Shown one piece after another: positions 17,210 through 24,890 of a stretch of DNA of 64,000 nucleotides (position 1 is its first letter; every line of letters starts with the position of its first letter). The position numbers and the translations under genes are program-made. Source of the DNA: Pseudooceanicola onchidii (GTDB lineage Bacteria > Pseudomonadota > Alphaproteobacteria > Rhodobacterales > Rhodobacteraceae); assembly GCF_004959925.1 (NCBI RefSeq), contig NZ_SPUW01000002.1:496001-560000 (forward strand), given 5' to 3'. The notes below the pieces were generated by a model. It had not been told where the DNA came from. It ran no database searches and saw nothing but the letters and a program-made list of their open reading frames with translations.

Positions 17210-18219
17210 GCGGCGGCCTCGGTCCGGGTGATGGCGGCGGCGGTGTCTTCGATCAGGGCGGCCAGGCTGTCGCCCCGGGCGCGCGCGGCAAAGTTCAGGC
17301 CCATCCGGTGCGACAGGACCGGGCGCGCCATGGCCAGTACGTCCTCGGTCGAGGGGGCCAGACGGCCATGCAGCATCGCGCGGGCGCGGACGGTCATCAT
17401 CAGCGCCTGTGCGGCACGCGGGCCGGGCCCCCAGTTGACCGTTTCGCGGACCTTCGGCGCGGCCGAGGGATCATCGGGGCGGCAGGCGCGCACCAGGTCG
17501 AGGATCTGTTCGACGACCGTCTCGCCCACGGGCATCCGGCGCAGCAGGGCCTGCGCCTCGATCAGTTCGGCGGCGGTGAAGACCTCGTGCGCTTCGGCCT
17601 CTTCGACACCGGTGGTGGCCATCAGGATCTCGCGTTCGGTGTCGCGGTCGGGATATTCGACGTCGATCTGGACAAGGAAGCGGTCAAGCTGCGCCTCGGG
17701 CAGGGGGTAGGTGCCTTCCTGTTCGATCGGGTTCTGGGTGGCCAGCACATGGAAGGGGCGGCCGAGGGGACGGTCTTCGCCGGCCACGGTCACCTGCTTT
17801 TCCTGCATCGCCTGCAGCAGCGCCGACTGGGTCCGGGGCGAGGCGCGGTTGATCTCGTCCGCCATCAGAAGTTCGCAGAAGACCGGGCCGGGCAGGAAGC
17901 GGAAGGCGCGCGACCCGTCGGCGGCGGTTTCCAGCACCTCGGAGCCGAGGATATCGGCGGGCATCAGGTCGGGGGTGAACTGGATACGGTTGCCGTTCAG
18001 GCCCATCACGGTCGACAGCGCCTCGACCAGGCGGGTCTTGCCGAGGCCCGGCAGGCCGATCAGCAAACCATGGCCGCCGCACAGCAGGGCCGAGAGGGTC
18101 AGTTCGACCACGCGTTCCTGGCCGATGAACCGGCGTTCGATGGATTTACGGGCATCTGCCAGCTTCTCCTCAACGGCTTCGATCTTGGCAACGAGGTCGT
18201 CGTCGGGGGTCGTGGTCAT
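17206..18219 (-). CDS. MoxR family AAA+ ATPase
   Basis: A 337-residue AAA+ ATPase. Walker A is GLPGLGKTRLVE, Walker B is LLMADEINRASPRTQSALLQAMQE, with sensor-1 ATQNPIEQEGTYPLPEAQLDRFL, all diagnostic of MoxR. The lid domain follows in the C-terminal third. I took ATG at 18219 (MTTTPDDDL) with GGACGGAG upstream; an in-frame ATG at 18297 would extend into the divergent DUF1285 promoter. First gene of a four-gene overlapping operon (MoxR, DUF58, BatA/DUF4159, 685-residue membrane protein). Such ATPases are thought to act as chaperones for metal insertion or membrane complex assembly. Confidence 0.96.
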   Translation of the reverse strand: MTTTPDDDLVAKIEAVEEKLADARKSIERRFIGQERVVELTLSALLCGGHGLLIGLPGLGKTRLVEALSTVMGLNGNRIQFTPDLMPADILGSEVLETAADGSRAFRFLPGPVFCELLMADEINRASPRTQSALLQAMQEKQVTVAGEDRPLGRPFHVLATQNPIEQEGTYPLPEAQLDRFLVQIDVEYPDRDTEREILMATTGVEEAEAHEVFTAAELIEAQALLRRMPVGETVVEQILDLVRACRPDDPSAAPKVRETVNWGPGPRAAQALMMTVRARAMLHGRLAPSTEDVLAMARPVLSHRMGLNFAARARGDSLAALIEDTAAAITRTEAAA

Positions 18220-18237
18220 GGCAAAGGCTCCGTCCGG

Positions 18238-18247
18238 GACTATAGTC
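18238..18247. promoter_or_regulatory. GACTATAGTC palindrome in the MoxR / DUF1285 divergent promoter region
   Basis: A perfect 10-base palindrome, 19 bases ahead of the MoxR start and 41 bases ahead of the DUF1285 start. It contains TATAGT, which could be a -10 box read rightward. Either a shared operator or a promoter element. Confidence 0.3.
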
Positions 18248-18287
18248 ATTGGTGAGTGTATCGCGGCCATCGGGACATACAAAAGCA

Positions 18288-18881
18288 ATGAGTTCACAAA
18301 ATAGCGTGAAAGCGGGTGCAGACAGCATCGAAGCCTCTGCCAAGGCAGCCACCAAGGGGCGGGGCCTGCCGCCGGTTCATCTTTGGCACCCGGAGCATAG
18401 CGGCGAAATGGACATGCGGATCGCCCGCGACGGGACCTGGTATCACGAAGGCACAGTAATTCAGCGCCCCGAACTGGTGCGGCTGTTTTCCACCATCCTG
18501 CGGCGCGATGACGACGGCTATGTGCTGGTCACTCCGGTCGAAAAGTGGGGAATCACGGTCGAGGACGCCCCCTTTGTCGCCGTCGACGTCGAAGCCGAGG
18601 GCACGGGCGAGGCGCAGGTTCTGAGCTTTGTCACCAACGTCGGTGATGTGGCGGAGGCGGGGCCGGACCACCCGATCCGGGTCACCCGCGACGCCGAGAC
18701 CGGAGAGCCGTCGCCCTACGTGCTGGTCCGTGACCGGCTTGAGGCACTGATCGATCGCAAGACCTTTTACCGACTCGTCGATCTGGGCGTGGCGCATCGG
18801 CACGAGGGCGAGGACTGGTTCGGGCTGTGGTCGGGGGGCGAATTCTTTCCGGTCCAGAAATCCGAAGACCTGCCGGACTGA
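18288..18881 (+). CDS. DUF1285 domain-containing protein
   Basis: A 197-residue cytoplasmic protein of the DUF1285 family. Diagnostic stretches are MDMRIARDGTWYHEGTVIQRPELVRLFSTIL, YVLVTPVEKWGITVEDAPFVAVD and the end RLVDLGVAHRHEGEDWFGLWSGGEFFPV. ATG at 18288 (MSSQNSVK) is chosen over an ATG 13 codons earlier because the family core begins later and the N-terminal tail is already variable. Divergent from the MoxR operon. A structure of a family member suggests two beta-rich subdomains, but no reaction is known. Function unknown. Confidence 0.88.
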   Translation: MSSQNSVKAGADSIEASAKAATKGRGLPPVHLWHPEHSGEMDMRIARDGTWYHEGTVIQRPELVRLFSTILRRDDDGYVLVTPVEKWGITVEDAPFVAVDVEAEGTGEAQVLSFVTNVGDVAEAGPDHPIRVTRDAETGEPSPYVLVRDRLEALIDRKTFYRLVDLGVAHRHEGEDWFGLWSGGEFFPVQKSEDLPD

Positions 18882-18898
18882 GTTGCCAGACTGAGTTG
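18876..18898. repeat. Tandem duplication over a stop codon
   Basis: GACTGAGTTG occurs at 18876-18885 and 18889-18898, a 13-base offset. The first copy contains the DUF1285 TGA stop, and the second gives a second TGA. Looks like a small slippage duplication. Confidence 0.5.
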
Positions 18899-18954
18899 AC
18901 AGGCCCCTGTTCTCACGGAATTTTCGGTGTGAGGGTATGACAAGGGGGGCGGTC

Positions 18955-19713
18955 TTGCCGAAGGTCTGTGCCAATATCTCTTTCCTGTGGAAAGACCTGT
19001 CGGTGCCGAACCGTGTGCGCGCCGCCGCCGCGGCCGGTTTCGGCGCGGTCGAGATCCTGTTTCCCTATGACGATCCCATGCCCGAGGTTCAGTCGGCGCT
19101 TGCCCAGACAGGGCTGTCGCTGGCGCTGATCAACTGCCCGCCGCCGAACTACACCGGCGGTCGTCGCGGCTTTGCCGCCGTGCCTGAAGACCGCGACCGG
19201 TTCCGGCAGGATTTCCGCCGCGCGCTGCGCTATGCCAAGGCGCTGAAGGTCGAACACCTGCATGTCATGGCCGGGGTCGCCATGGGGCCCGAGGCCGAAG
19301 CGACCTTCATCGAGAACCTGAACTGGGCCTGCGACCATGCGCCGGGGCAGAGCATCTTGATCGAACCGATCAACGCCGAGGACATGCCGGGCTATTTCCT
19401 GTCCGATTTCGACGTGGCGGCCCGGGTGATCGATGCGGTCGGGGCCAGGACCCTGGGCCTGCAGTTCGACGCCTACCATGCGCATCGGATCACCGGTGAT
19501 CTGGCGGGCACCTGGGCGGCGCACGGGGCGCGGGCACGGCATGTTCAGGTTGCCGATCACCCCGGGCGAAACGAACCGGGGACCGGCGAGATCGACCTGT
19601 CCGGCTTTTTCGACCAGCTGAAGGCCGACGGCTATGACGGGTGGATCAGTGGCGAATATGCCCCGAAGGCCGACCCGGAGGCCGGGCTTGACTGGATTCG
19701 CCAAACCTCCTGA
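18955..19713 (+). CDS. hyi: Hydroxypyruvate isomerase family protein (TTG start)
   Basis: A TIM-barrel sugar isomerase of about 252 residues that interconverts hydroxypyruvate and tartronate semialdehyde in glyoxylate/glycerate metabolism. The motifs are PKVCANISFLW at the start, FGAVEILFPYD with the first catalytic Glu, ILIEPINAEDMPGYF with the second-metal Glu, LQFDAYH, VQVADHPGRNEPGTGEID and the end GEYAPKADPEAGLDW. The TTG at 18955 is preferred: it gives the family-typical MPK start and follows AAGGGGGGC, whereas the ATG at 18937 has no properly spaced ribosome site. Its TGA stop lies inside the left arm of the following palindrome. Confidence 0.86.
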   Translation: MPKVCANISFLWKDLSVPNRVRAAAAAGFGAVEILFPYDDPMPEVQSALAQTGLSLALINCPPPNYTGGRRGFAAVPEDRDRFRQDFRRALRYAKALKVEHLHVMAGVAMGPEAEATFIENLNWACDHAPGQSILIEPINAEDMPGYFLSDFDVAARVIDAVGARTLGLQFDAYHAHRITGDLAGTWAAHGARARHVQVADHPGRNEPGTGEIDLSGFFDQLKADGYDGWISGEYAPKADPEAGLDWIRQTS

Positions 19714-19731
19714 CAGAATGCTGTCAGGAGG
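19706..19731 (+). promoter_or_regulatory. 26-base palindrome before the VOC-WYL operon (operator and/or hairpin)
   Basis: CCTCCTGACAG (19706-19716) and CTGTCAGGAGG (19721-19731) are perfect 11-base arms around AATG. There is no T-run, so a terminator is unlikely. The right arm is AGGAGG, a perfect Shine-Dalgarno that pairing would hide. It precedes a VOC gene and its likely WYL-type regulator, so it is a strong operator candidate for that regulator. Confidence 0.6.
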
Positions 19732-19776
19732 AGTATGTCATACCCGAACCATCGCAACACTGATGGAGTGACCGAC

Positions 19777-20148
19777 ATGACCACCCGACCAACCGCCGTC
19801 TGGACCGAAATCCCCGTGACCGACCTTGATGACGCGATCAGCTTCTATTCCAAGGTCTTCGAGTGGCAGATGATGAAAGACGACAGCGGACCCAACCCGA
19901 TGGCCAATTTCACCGCCGAGACCACGGGCGTCAGCGGGCATCTTTACCCCGGCAAGCCTGCGGCCCCCGGCACCGGCCCGACGATCCACCTGGCCGTGCC
20001 CGATACGCTTGCGGCGGCGTCGGACCGGCTGACGGCGGCAGGGGGGACGGTTGTCATGGGGCCGATCAGCATCCCGGTCGGCAGTTTCCTCTATTGCGAA
20101 GATCCCGACGGCAATTCGATCGGGCTGTTCGAACCCAAGGCCGCCTGA
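19777..20148 (+). CDS. VOC family protein (glyoxalase/bleomycin-resistance fold)
   Basis: A 123-residue single-domain vicinal-oxygen-chelate protein. Visible marks are TAVWTEIPVTDLDDAISFYSKVFEW at the start of the first beta-alpha-beta-beta-beta module and GSFLYCEDPDGNSIGLFEP at the end of the second, with the terminal Glu of metal sites. It may act on a small electrophile, metabolite or drug; the reaction is not predictable. ATG at 19777 with GGAG upstream fits the family start; an ATG at 19735, 3 bases after AGGAGG, would add 14 residues. The WYL regulator starts 13 bases after its stop, forming a regulator-target operon. Confidence 0.85.
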   Translation: MTTRPTAVWTEIPVTDLDDAISFYSKVFEWQMMKDDSGPNPMANFTAETTGVSGHLYPGKPAAPGTGPTIHLAVPDTLAAASDRLTAAGGTVVMGPISIPVGSFLYCEDPDGNSIGLFEPKAA

Positions 20149-20161
20149 TGGAGCCGGTGGC

Positions 20162-20869
20162 ATGAGACGGGCCGATCGCCTTTTCCAGATCGTCCAGTAC
20201 CTGCGCGGCGGTCGCCTGACCACCGCCGCGCAACTGGCCGAGAAGCTCGAGGTGTCCGAGCGCACGATCTATCGCGACATCGCCGACCTGATCGGGTCCG
20301 GCGTGCCGGTCGAAGGCGAGGCCGGCGTCGGATATGTCATGCGGGCCGGGTATGACCTGCCGCCGCTGATGTTCACGCAAGAGGAAATCGTCGCGCTGGT
20401 GGCGGGCGCGCGCCTGATCCGGGCCTGGGGCGGGATGGAAATGGCCTCGGCCGCCGAAGAGGCGCTGGTCAAGATCAACGCCGTGCTGCCCGATGCCGCC
20501 CGGGCGCAGTCGGACCGCGTTCAGATCCACGCGATGCACTTCGGCGAGATGTCCGAGGAGGTGCGCAAGCGGCTGGACCGGATCGAAGCGGCGATCAACG
20601 GGCGGGTCACGCTGCAGGTCGCCTATGCGGCCGAGGACGGCAGCCGAAGCCGACGCGACCTGCGCCCGCTTGGCCTCTTCTTCTGGGGCAAGGTCTGGAC
20701 GCTGGTCGCCTGGTGCGAGCTGCGGGGTGATTTTCGGAACTTCCGCGTGGACCGCATGGCCGAGATGACCGAAGCCCATGTGTTCCGTGAAGACCGCGAC
20801 AAGACCCTGCGCGCCTTCTACGACGAACAGACCCGGCGCGGGTACATGCGGCCGGACAACGCCCTGTGA
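20162..20869 (+). CDS. YafY-type HTH-WYL transcriptional regulator
   Basis: A 235-residue DNA-binding protein. The N-terminal helix-turn-helix is RADRLFQIVQYLRGGRLTTAAQLAEKLEVSERTIYRDI (residues 2-40), the usual beginning of YafY proteins, and a WYL-type sensing domain follows (LQVAYAAEDGSRSRRDLRPLGLFFWGKVWTLVAWCELRGDFRNFRVDR). Co-transcribed with the VOC gene just upstream, which it probably controls; the 26-base palindrome at 19706 is the best operator candidate. ATG at 20162 follows GGAGCCGG. Family-level role secure, ligand unknown. Confidence 0.9.
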   Translation: MRRADRLFQIVQYLRGGRLTTAAQLAEKLEVSERTIYRDIADLIGSGVPVEGEAGVGYVMRAGYDLPPLMFTQEEIVALVAGARLIRAWGGMEMASAAEEALVKINAVLPDAARAQSDRVQIHAMHFGEMSEEVRKRLDRIEAAINGRVTLQVAYAAEDGSRSRRDLRPLGLFFWGKVWTLVAWCELRGDFRNFRVDRMAEMTEAHVFREDRDKTLRAFYDEQTRRGYMRPDNAL

Positions 20870-20906
20870 TCAAAGCGTGAGTGCCTTGTGATCACCCACG
20901 CCCCGG

Positions 20907-20922
20907 CCCTTGCCGGCAAGGG
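20907..20922. repeat. 16-base perfect palindrome CCCTTGCC-GGCAAGGG
   Basis: It lies between the WYL regulator and rlmN, 59 bases before the rlmN start. Self-complementary without a loop, so more likely a DNA protein-binding site than a terminator. Unassigned. Confidence 0.35.
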
Positions 20923-20980
20923 TGTAGCCACGCGCGCCTGAATCGCGTATAGCGCGGGCTTCGCCGCAGGAGCCCGACCC

Positions 20981-22165
20981 ATGACTGACGCGCCGCAGAG
21001 CCCGATCACGCAGGACGTGATGACCATCCCCCGCAAGCTGCCCGAGGGGAAGCCGAACATCGTCGGCCTGACCCGTGACGCGCTGCGGCAGGCTCTGATC
21101 GACATGGGCACCGCCGAGAAGCAGGCGAAGATGCGGGTGAACCAGGTCTGGCAGTGGCTGTATCACTGGGGCGTGCGCGACTTTGCCGAGATGACGAACC
21201 TGGCCAAGGACTATCGTGCGAAACTGGCCGAGCACTTCGTGATCGAGGTGCCCGAGGTCGTGTCCAAGCAGGTCAGCGCGGACGGCACGCGCAAGTACCT
21301 TGTGCGGATCGCGGGCGGGCACGAGGTCGAGGTCGTCTATATTCCGGAAGAAGATCGCGGAACGCTGTGCATCTCGTCTCAGGTGGGGTGCACGCTGACC
21401 TGTTCCTTCTGCCACACCGGCACGCAGAAACTGGTGCGGAACCTGACCGCCGGGGAAATTGTCGGCCAGATCATGGTGGCGCGGGACGATCTGGGCGAAT
21501 GGCCCGAACCGGGCGCGCCCAAGAACGAAACGCGGCTCTTGTCGAACATCGTGCTGATGGGCATGGGCGAACCGCTTTACAATTTCGACAACGTGCGCGA
21601 CGCCATGAAGATCGCGATGGACGGCGAGGGGATTTCCCTGTCGCGCCGCCGGATCACGCTGTCGACCTCGGGCGTGGTGCCCGAAATCGCCAAGTGCGCC
21701 GAGGAAATCGGCTGCCTGCTGGCGGTGTCCTTCCACGCCACCACCGACGAGGTGCGCGACAAGCTGGTGCCGATCAACAAGCGCTGGAACATCGAGACGC
21801 TGCTGACCGCGCTGCGCGAATACCCGCGGCTGTCGAACTCGGAACGCATCACCTTTGAATACGTGATGCTGAAGGACGTGAACGACAGCGACGCGGATGC
21901 GCGGCGTCTGGTCAAGCTGATCGCGGGCATCCCGGCCAAGATCAACCTGATCCCCTTCAACGAATGGCCCGGCGCCCCCTACCAGCGGTCGGACTGGAGC
22001 CGGATCGAGAGCTTTGCCGACATCGTCTACAAGGCCGGCTACGCCTCGCCCATCCGCACGCCGCGGGGCGAAGACATCATGGCGGCCTGCGGTCAGCTGA
22101 AGTCGGCCACGGAACGCGCCCGCAAGTCGCGCCGTGAAATCGCGGCTGAGGCCGGGTTGGGCTGA
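20981..22165 (+). CDS. rlmN: 23S rRNA (adenine(2503)-C2)-methyltransferase RlmN
   Basis: A 394-residue radical-SAM enzyme that methylates A2503 of 23S rRNA and also A37 of some tRNAs. The iron-sulfur cluster motif is CTLTCSFC with Cys137, Cys141 and Cys144. The family lines [41 protein letters not shown] and LIPFNEWPG are all present, and the catalytic C-terminal Cys is in DIMAACGQL. The N-terminal helical domain has [27 protein letters not shown]. Start ATG at 20981 follows GCAGGAGC. Secure call. Confidence 0.97.
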   Translation: MTDAPQSPITQDVMTIPRKLPEGKPNIVGLTRDALRQALIDMGTAEKQAKMRVNQVWQWLYHWGVRDFAEMTNLAKDYRAKLAEHFVIEVPEVVSKQVSADGTRKYLVRIAGGHEVEVVYIPEEDRGTLCISSQVGCTLTCSFCHTGTQKLVRNLTAGEIVGQIMVARDDLGEWPEPGAPKNETRLLSNIVLMGMGEPLYNFDNVRDAMKIAMDGEGISLSRRRITLSTSGVVPEIAKCAEEIGCLLAVSFHATTDEVRDKLVPINKRWNIETLLTALREYPRLSNSERITFEYVMLKDVNDSDADARRLVKLIAGIPAKINLIPFNEWPGAPYQRSDWSRIESFADIVYKAGYASPIRTPRGEDIMAACGQLKSATERARKSRREIAAEAGLG

Positions 22166-22205
22166 GCGCAAGGCCCCTTCGGAACCATTCGCCGGTCTGA
22201 CCGTT

Positions 22206-22229
22206 GGTCCCCCGATCCAAGAGGGGACC
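22206..22229 (+). promoter_or_regulatory. Small hairpin masking the amidoligase ribosome site
   Basis: GGTCCCC (22206-22212) pairs with GGGGACC (22223-22229), ten-base loop, ending one base before the ATG at 22231. The right arm holds the GAGGGGA Shine-Dalgarno. Similar in sequence to the leader hairpin at 1177-1222. Confidence 0.3.
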
Positions 22230-22230
22230 G

Positions 22231-23202
22231 ATGGCAGAGACGTTTCAAGCACTTCCGCACGACACCGACATCAACGGCGATCCGCGCCTGACGGGGGTCG
22301 AGATCGAATTTTCCGGTCTCGATGCCGACCGCGTGGCGCAGATTGCGACCGACGCCCTGGGCGGGTCGGCGCAGCAGCAGGACGATCACGCCTGGCGCGT
22401 GTCCGACAGCCGCATCGGAAAGCTCGACATCTATCTCGACACGGCGTTGCGCCACAAGGACAGCTCTCCGATCAAGCGCATCGGGCTGGATATCGGCAAG
22501 GAGGTCATCCCGGTCGAAATCGTCACCGAACCGCTTGATCTGGACGGGCTCGCGGCGCTTGACGGGCTGCGCGACGACCTGCGCCAGGCCGGGGCCGAAG
22601 GGACGCGTGCAGGCTTGGCCTACGGCTTCGGCGTGCACCTGAACCCGGCGATCGCGCGGCGCGACGCTGCCGGGATCACCGCCCCCCTCATGGCCTACGC
22701 GCTTTGCGAGGCCTGGATGCGAGAAGCCCATCCGATCGACTTCAGCCGCCGTGTCCTGCCCTTCACCGACCCCTATCCGACCAAGCTGGTCTCGGCCCTC
22801 TGCGAGGCCGGGGTCGTGACGCCGGAGGCGGCGATGGAGATCTACCTCGAACATGCGCCAAGCCGGAACTACGGGCTCGACATGCTGCCGATCTTTGCCT
22901 GGCTGGACGAAGACCGGGTGCGCGATGCCCTGGGCGGCGGCAAGGCCGTGTCGGCACGCCCCGCTTTCCACTTCCGCTTGCCCGATTGCCGCATCGACGA
23001 GGCCGACTGGACCCTGCGGTCCGAATGGACTCGCTGGCGATTGGTCGAACAGGTCGCGGCTGACCAAGGTCTGCTGGCCCGATTGATGCGCGAATGGGAC
23101 GACATGCATGGCGCGATCACCCTGCGCCGCACGCCCTGGGCCGAGCGCTGCGGTGAGATCCTGGCAGATGCCGGCGCGATTTCGGAAAGGACGGCGGCAT
23201 GA
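22231..23202 (+). CDS. Amidoligase (COOH-NH2 ligase, glutamine-synthetase-like fold)
   Basis: A 323-residue member of the amidoligase_2 family, predicted to form an amide or peptide-like bond between a carboxylate and an amine using ATP. Family marks are GVEIEFSGLD near residue 22 (metal-binding Glu pair), IGLDIGKEVIPVEIVTEPL, and YGFGVHLNPAI with the His-x-Asn signature. ATG at 22231 follows GAGGGGA. It overlaps the next gene, a class I glutamine amidotransferase, by ATGA; that enzyme could supply ammonia or trim gamma-glutamyl products. The two are likely one pathway. Substrates unknown; gamma-glutamyl amine or novel peptide chemistry is inferred from the family only. Confidence 0.83.
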   Translation: MAETFQALPHDTDINGDPRLTGVEIEFSGLDADRVAQIATDALGGSAQQQDDHAWRVSDSRIGKLDIYLDTALRHKDSSPIKRIGLDIGKEVIPVEIVTEPLDLDGLAALDGLRDDLRQAGAEGTRAGLAYGFGVHLNPAIARRDAAGITAPLMAYALCEAWMREAHPIDFSRRVLPFTDPYPTKLVSALCEAGVVTPEAAMEIYLEHAPSRNYGLDMLPIFAWLDEDRVRDALGGGKAVSARPAFHFRLPDCRIDEADWTLRSEWTRWRLVEQVAADQGLLARLMREWDDMHGAITLRRTPWAERCGEILADAGAISERTAA

Positions 23203-23912
23203 CCCGGCCCCTGATCGGCGTGACGACCTCTTCTCGGTCGGGCTGGCGGATCTTTCCGCTGGTTGCGGCGAACATCTGGCTGGCCGGAGGCCGCGCCGTA
23301 AGATGGGGCGCCGGTCGGCCTGCGGATGTGGCGGCGATCGACGGCATCATCATCGGCGGCGGCGACGATATCTCGCCGGATCTCTATGGCGGAGAGATCG
23401 TCGCATCGGCCCGGCTGGATCCGGCGCGCGACGCGCTGGAACGGCGTCTGGTCGGAGAGGCGATGGATCAGGGCAAGCCGGTTCTGGGGATCTGTCGCGG
23501 GTCACAGATGCTGAACGTCGCGCTTGGCGGCACCCTCGATCAGGATGCCTATGCGACCTTCACCGGCAGCCGGTTCTACAAGACCATCCTGCCGCGCAAA
23601 TCCGTGCGGGTCCTGCCGGGCACTCGCCTGATGGATATCGCGGGGCCCGAGGTCATGAAGGTCAATGCCCTGCACACGCAGGCGGTCGCCCGGCTGGGTG
23701 ACGGGTTGCGGGTGGCAGCGCGCGATCAGGGCCAGATGATCCAGGCGATCGAACGTTTCAGCGACCCGTTTGCACTTGGCGTGCAATGGCATCCCGAACA
23801 CCTGATCTATGCGCATCGCCAAAGGGCCATTTTCCGCGCCTTGGTTGCGGCGGCCGCGGCCGGGCGGCGGCGCGAGAACCAGATCGAGGCCGCGGAACGC
23901 GCGGCTGCGTGA
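23199..23912 (+). CDS. Class I glutamine amidotransferase (PuuD-like gamma-glutamyl hydrolase family)
   Basis: A 237-residue enzyme of the gamma-glutamyl-GABA hydrolase family. The catalytic triad is visible: nucleophile Cys99 in GICRGSQMLN, then His198 and Glu200 in GVQWHPEH. IIIGGGDDISPDLY is the family's typical glycine-rich stretch after the second strand. It overlaps the amidoligase gene by 4 bases. In other bacteria such hydrolases remove glutamate from gamma-glutamyl amines; paired with an amidoligase it could act in synthesis, recycling or tagging. The true substrate is unknown. The C terminus is rich in Ala, Arg and Glu. Confidence 0.9.
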   Translation: MTRPLIGVTTSSRSGWRIFPLVAANIWLAGGRAVRWGAGRPADVAAIDGIIIGGGDDISPDLYGGEIVASARLDPARDALERRLVGEAMDQGKPVLGICRGSQMLNVALGGTLDQDAYATFTGSRFYKTILPRKSVRVLPGTRLMDIAGPEVMKVNALHTQAVARLGDGLRVAARDQGQMIQAIERFSDPFALGVQWHPEHLIYAHRQRAIFRALVAAAAAGRRRENQIEAAERAAA

Positions 23913-23965
23913 ACTGCGACGAATAATCCGTTGCCGCGGCTTGGGAAAAGGGATTGCATGACCTC

Positions 23966-24868
23966 ATGCCGCACGATCACCACCACCATCACCACATCCC
24001 CGCCGATGGCAGCGACCGCAACCTGTGGGCCGCCATAGGCGTGAACCTGTTTCTGTCCGTGGCGCAGGTGGTTGCGGGCCTTTTCTCAGGTAGCCTCGCC
24101 CTGATCGCCGATGCGGTGCACAACCTGTCGGATGCCGTGTCGCTGATCGTGGCACTGGTGGCGCGGCGGATCGCCCGAAGGCCTGCGGACGCCGCGATGA
24201 CCTTTGGATATGGCCGGGCCGAGGTGGTGGCGGCGCTGATCAATTACACCACGCTGATCGTCCTGTCGGTCTGGCTGGCGGCCGAGGGGGTGATGCGGCT
24301 GATCACCCCGCAACCGGTCGAGGGGTGGACCGTGGTGATCGTCGCGGGCATCGCACTGGTGGTCGATGCGGTGACGGCGTTGCTGACACTGCGGATGGCG
24401 AAGGACAGCGTGAACATCCGCGCGGCCTTCCTGCACAATATCGCGGATGCGCTTGGATCGGTGGCAGTGATCGTCGCCGGAACGCTGATCCTGCTGTACG
24501 ACTGGCGGCTGATCGACCCGATCGTGACCCTGGGCATTTCCGCCTACATCCTGTGGCATGCCGCGTCCGAGATCATGCCGGTGGTCCGCATCCTGATGAT
24601 GGGCAGCCCGGATGCGCCCCACGCGGACGAGGTGCTGGACGCCATGCGCGGCCTGCCGGGCGTCCGGGACGTGCATCACCTGCACATCTGGCGGATGCAG
24701 GAACACGAGGTTGCGCTTGAGGCGCACGTGGTGTCCGACCAGCCCGGCGATGGCCTGCGCCAGACGTTGAAAACGCTCCTGTCGGAGCGCTTTCATATTC
24801 ATCATTCGGTGATCGAACTTGAGCCCGTCGAGGCCGCCTGCGAGGGCGTGCCCGTCATCGGGCACTGA
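23966..24868 (+). CDS. Cation diffusion facilitator (CzcD/ZitB-type) transporter
   Basis: A 300-residue proton-coupled divalent metal exporter in the inner membrane. Six helices are recognisable, with LIADAVHNLSDAVSLIVAL in helix 2 and LHNIADALGSVAVIVAG in helix 5, which carry the HxxxD metal sites, and the cytoplasmic domain ends VHHLHIWRMQEHEVALEAH. The N terminus MPHDHHHHHHIP is a run of six histidines, probably a metal-binding tail. I chose ATG at 23966 with AAAAGGGA upstream; a TTG at 23954 would sit directly on that site. Zinc is the likeliest substrate by family. Confidence 0.93.
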   Translation: MPHDHHHHHHIPADGSDRNLWAAIGVNLFLSVAQVVAGLFSGSLALIADAVHNLSDAVSLIVALVARRIARRPADAAMTFGYGRAEVVAALINYTTLIVLSVWLAAEGVMRLITPQPVEGWTVVIVAGIALVVDAVTALLTLRMAKDSVNIRAAFLHNIADALGSVAVIVAGTLILLYDWRLIDPIVTLGISAYILWHAASEIMPVVRILMMGSPDAPHADEVLDAMRGLPGVRDVHHLHIWRMQEHEVALEAHVVSDQPGDGLRQTLKTLLSERFHIHHSVIELEPVEAACEGVPVIGH

Positions 24869-24890
24869 CCCCCGAAAGGGCCCACGAGAC

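Noticed and set aside
23966-23995. Six-histidine run resembling an expression tag.
   Set aside because: It is the natural N terminus of a metal transporter, where His-rich tails are common; no vector sequence surrounds it.
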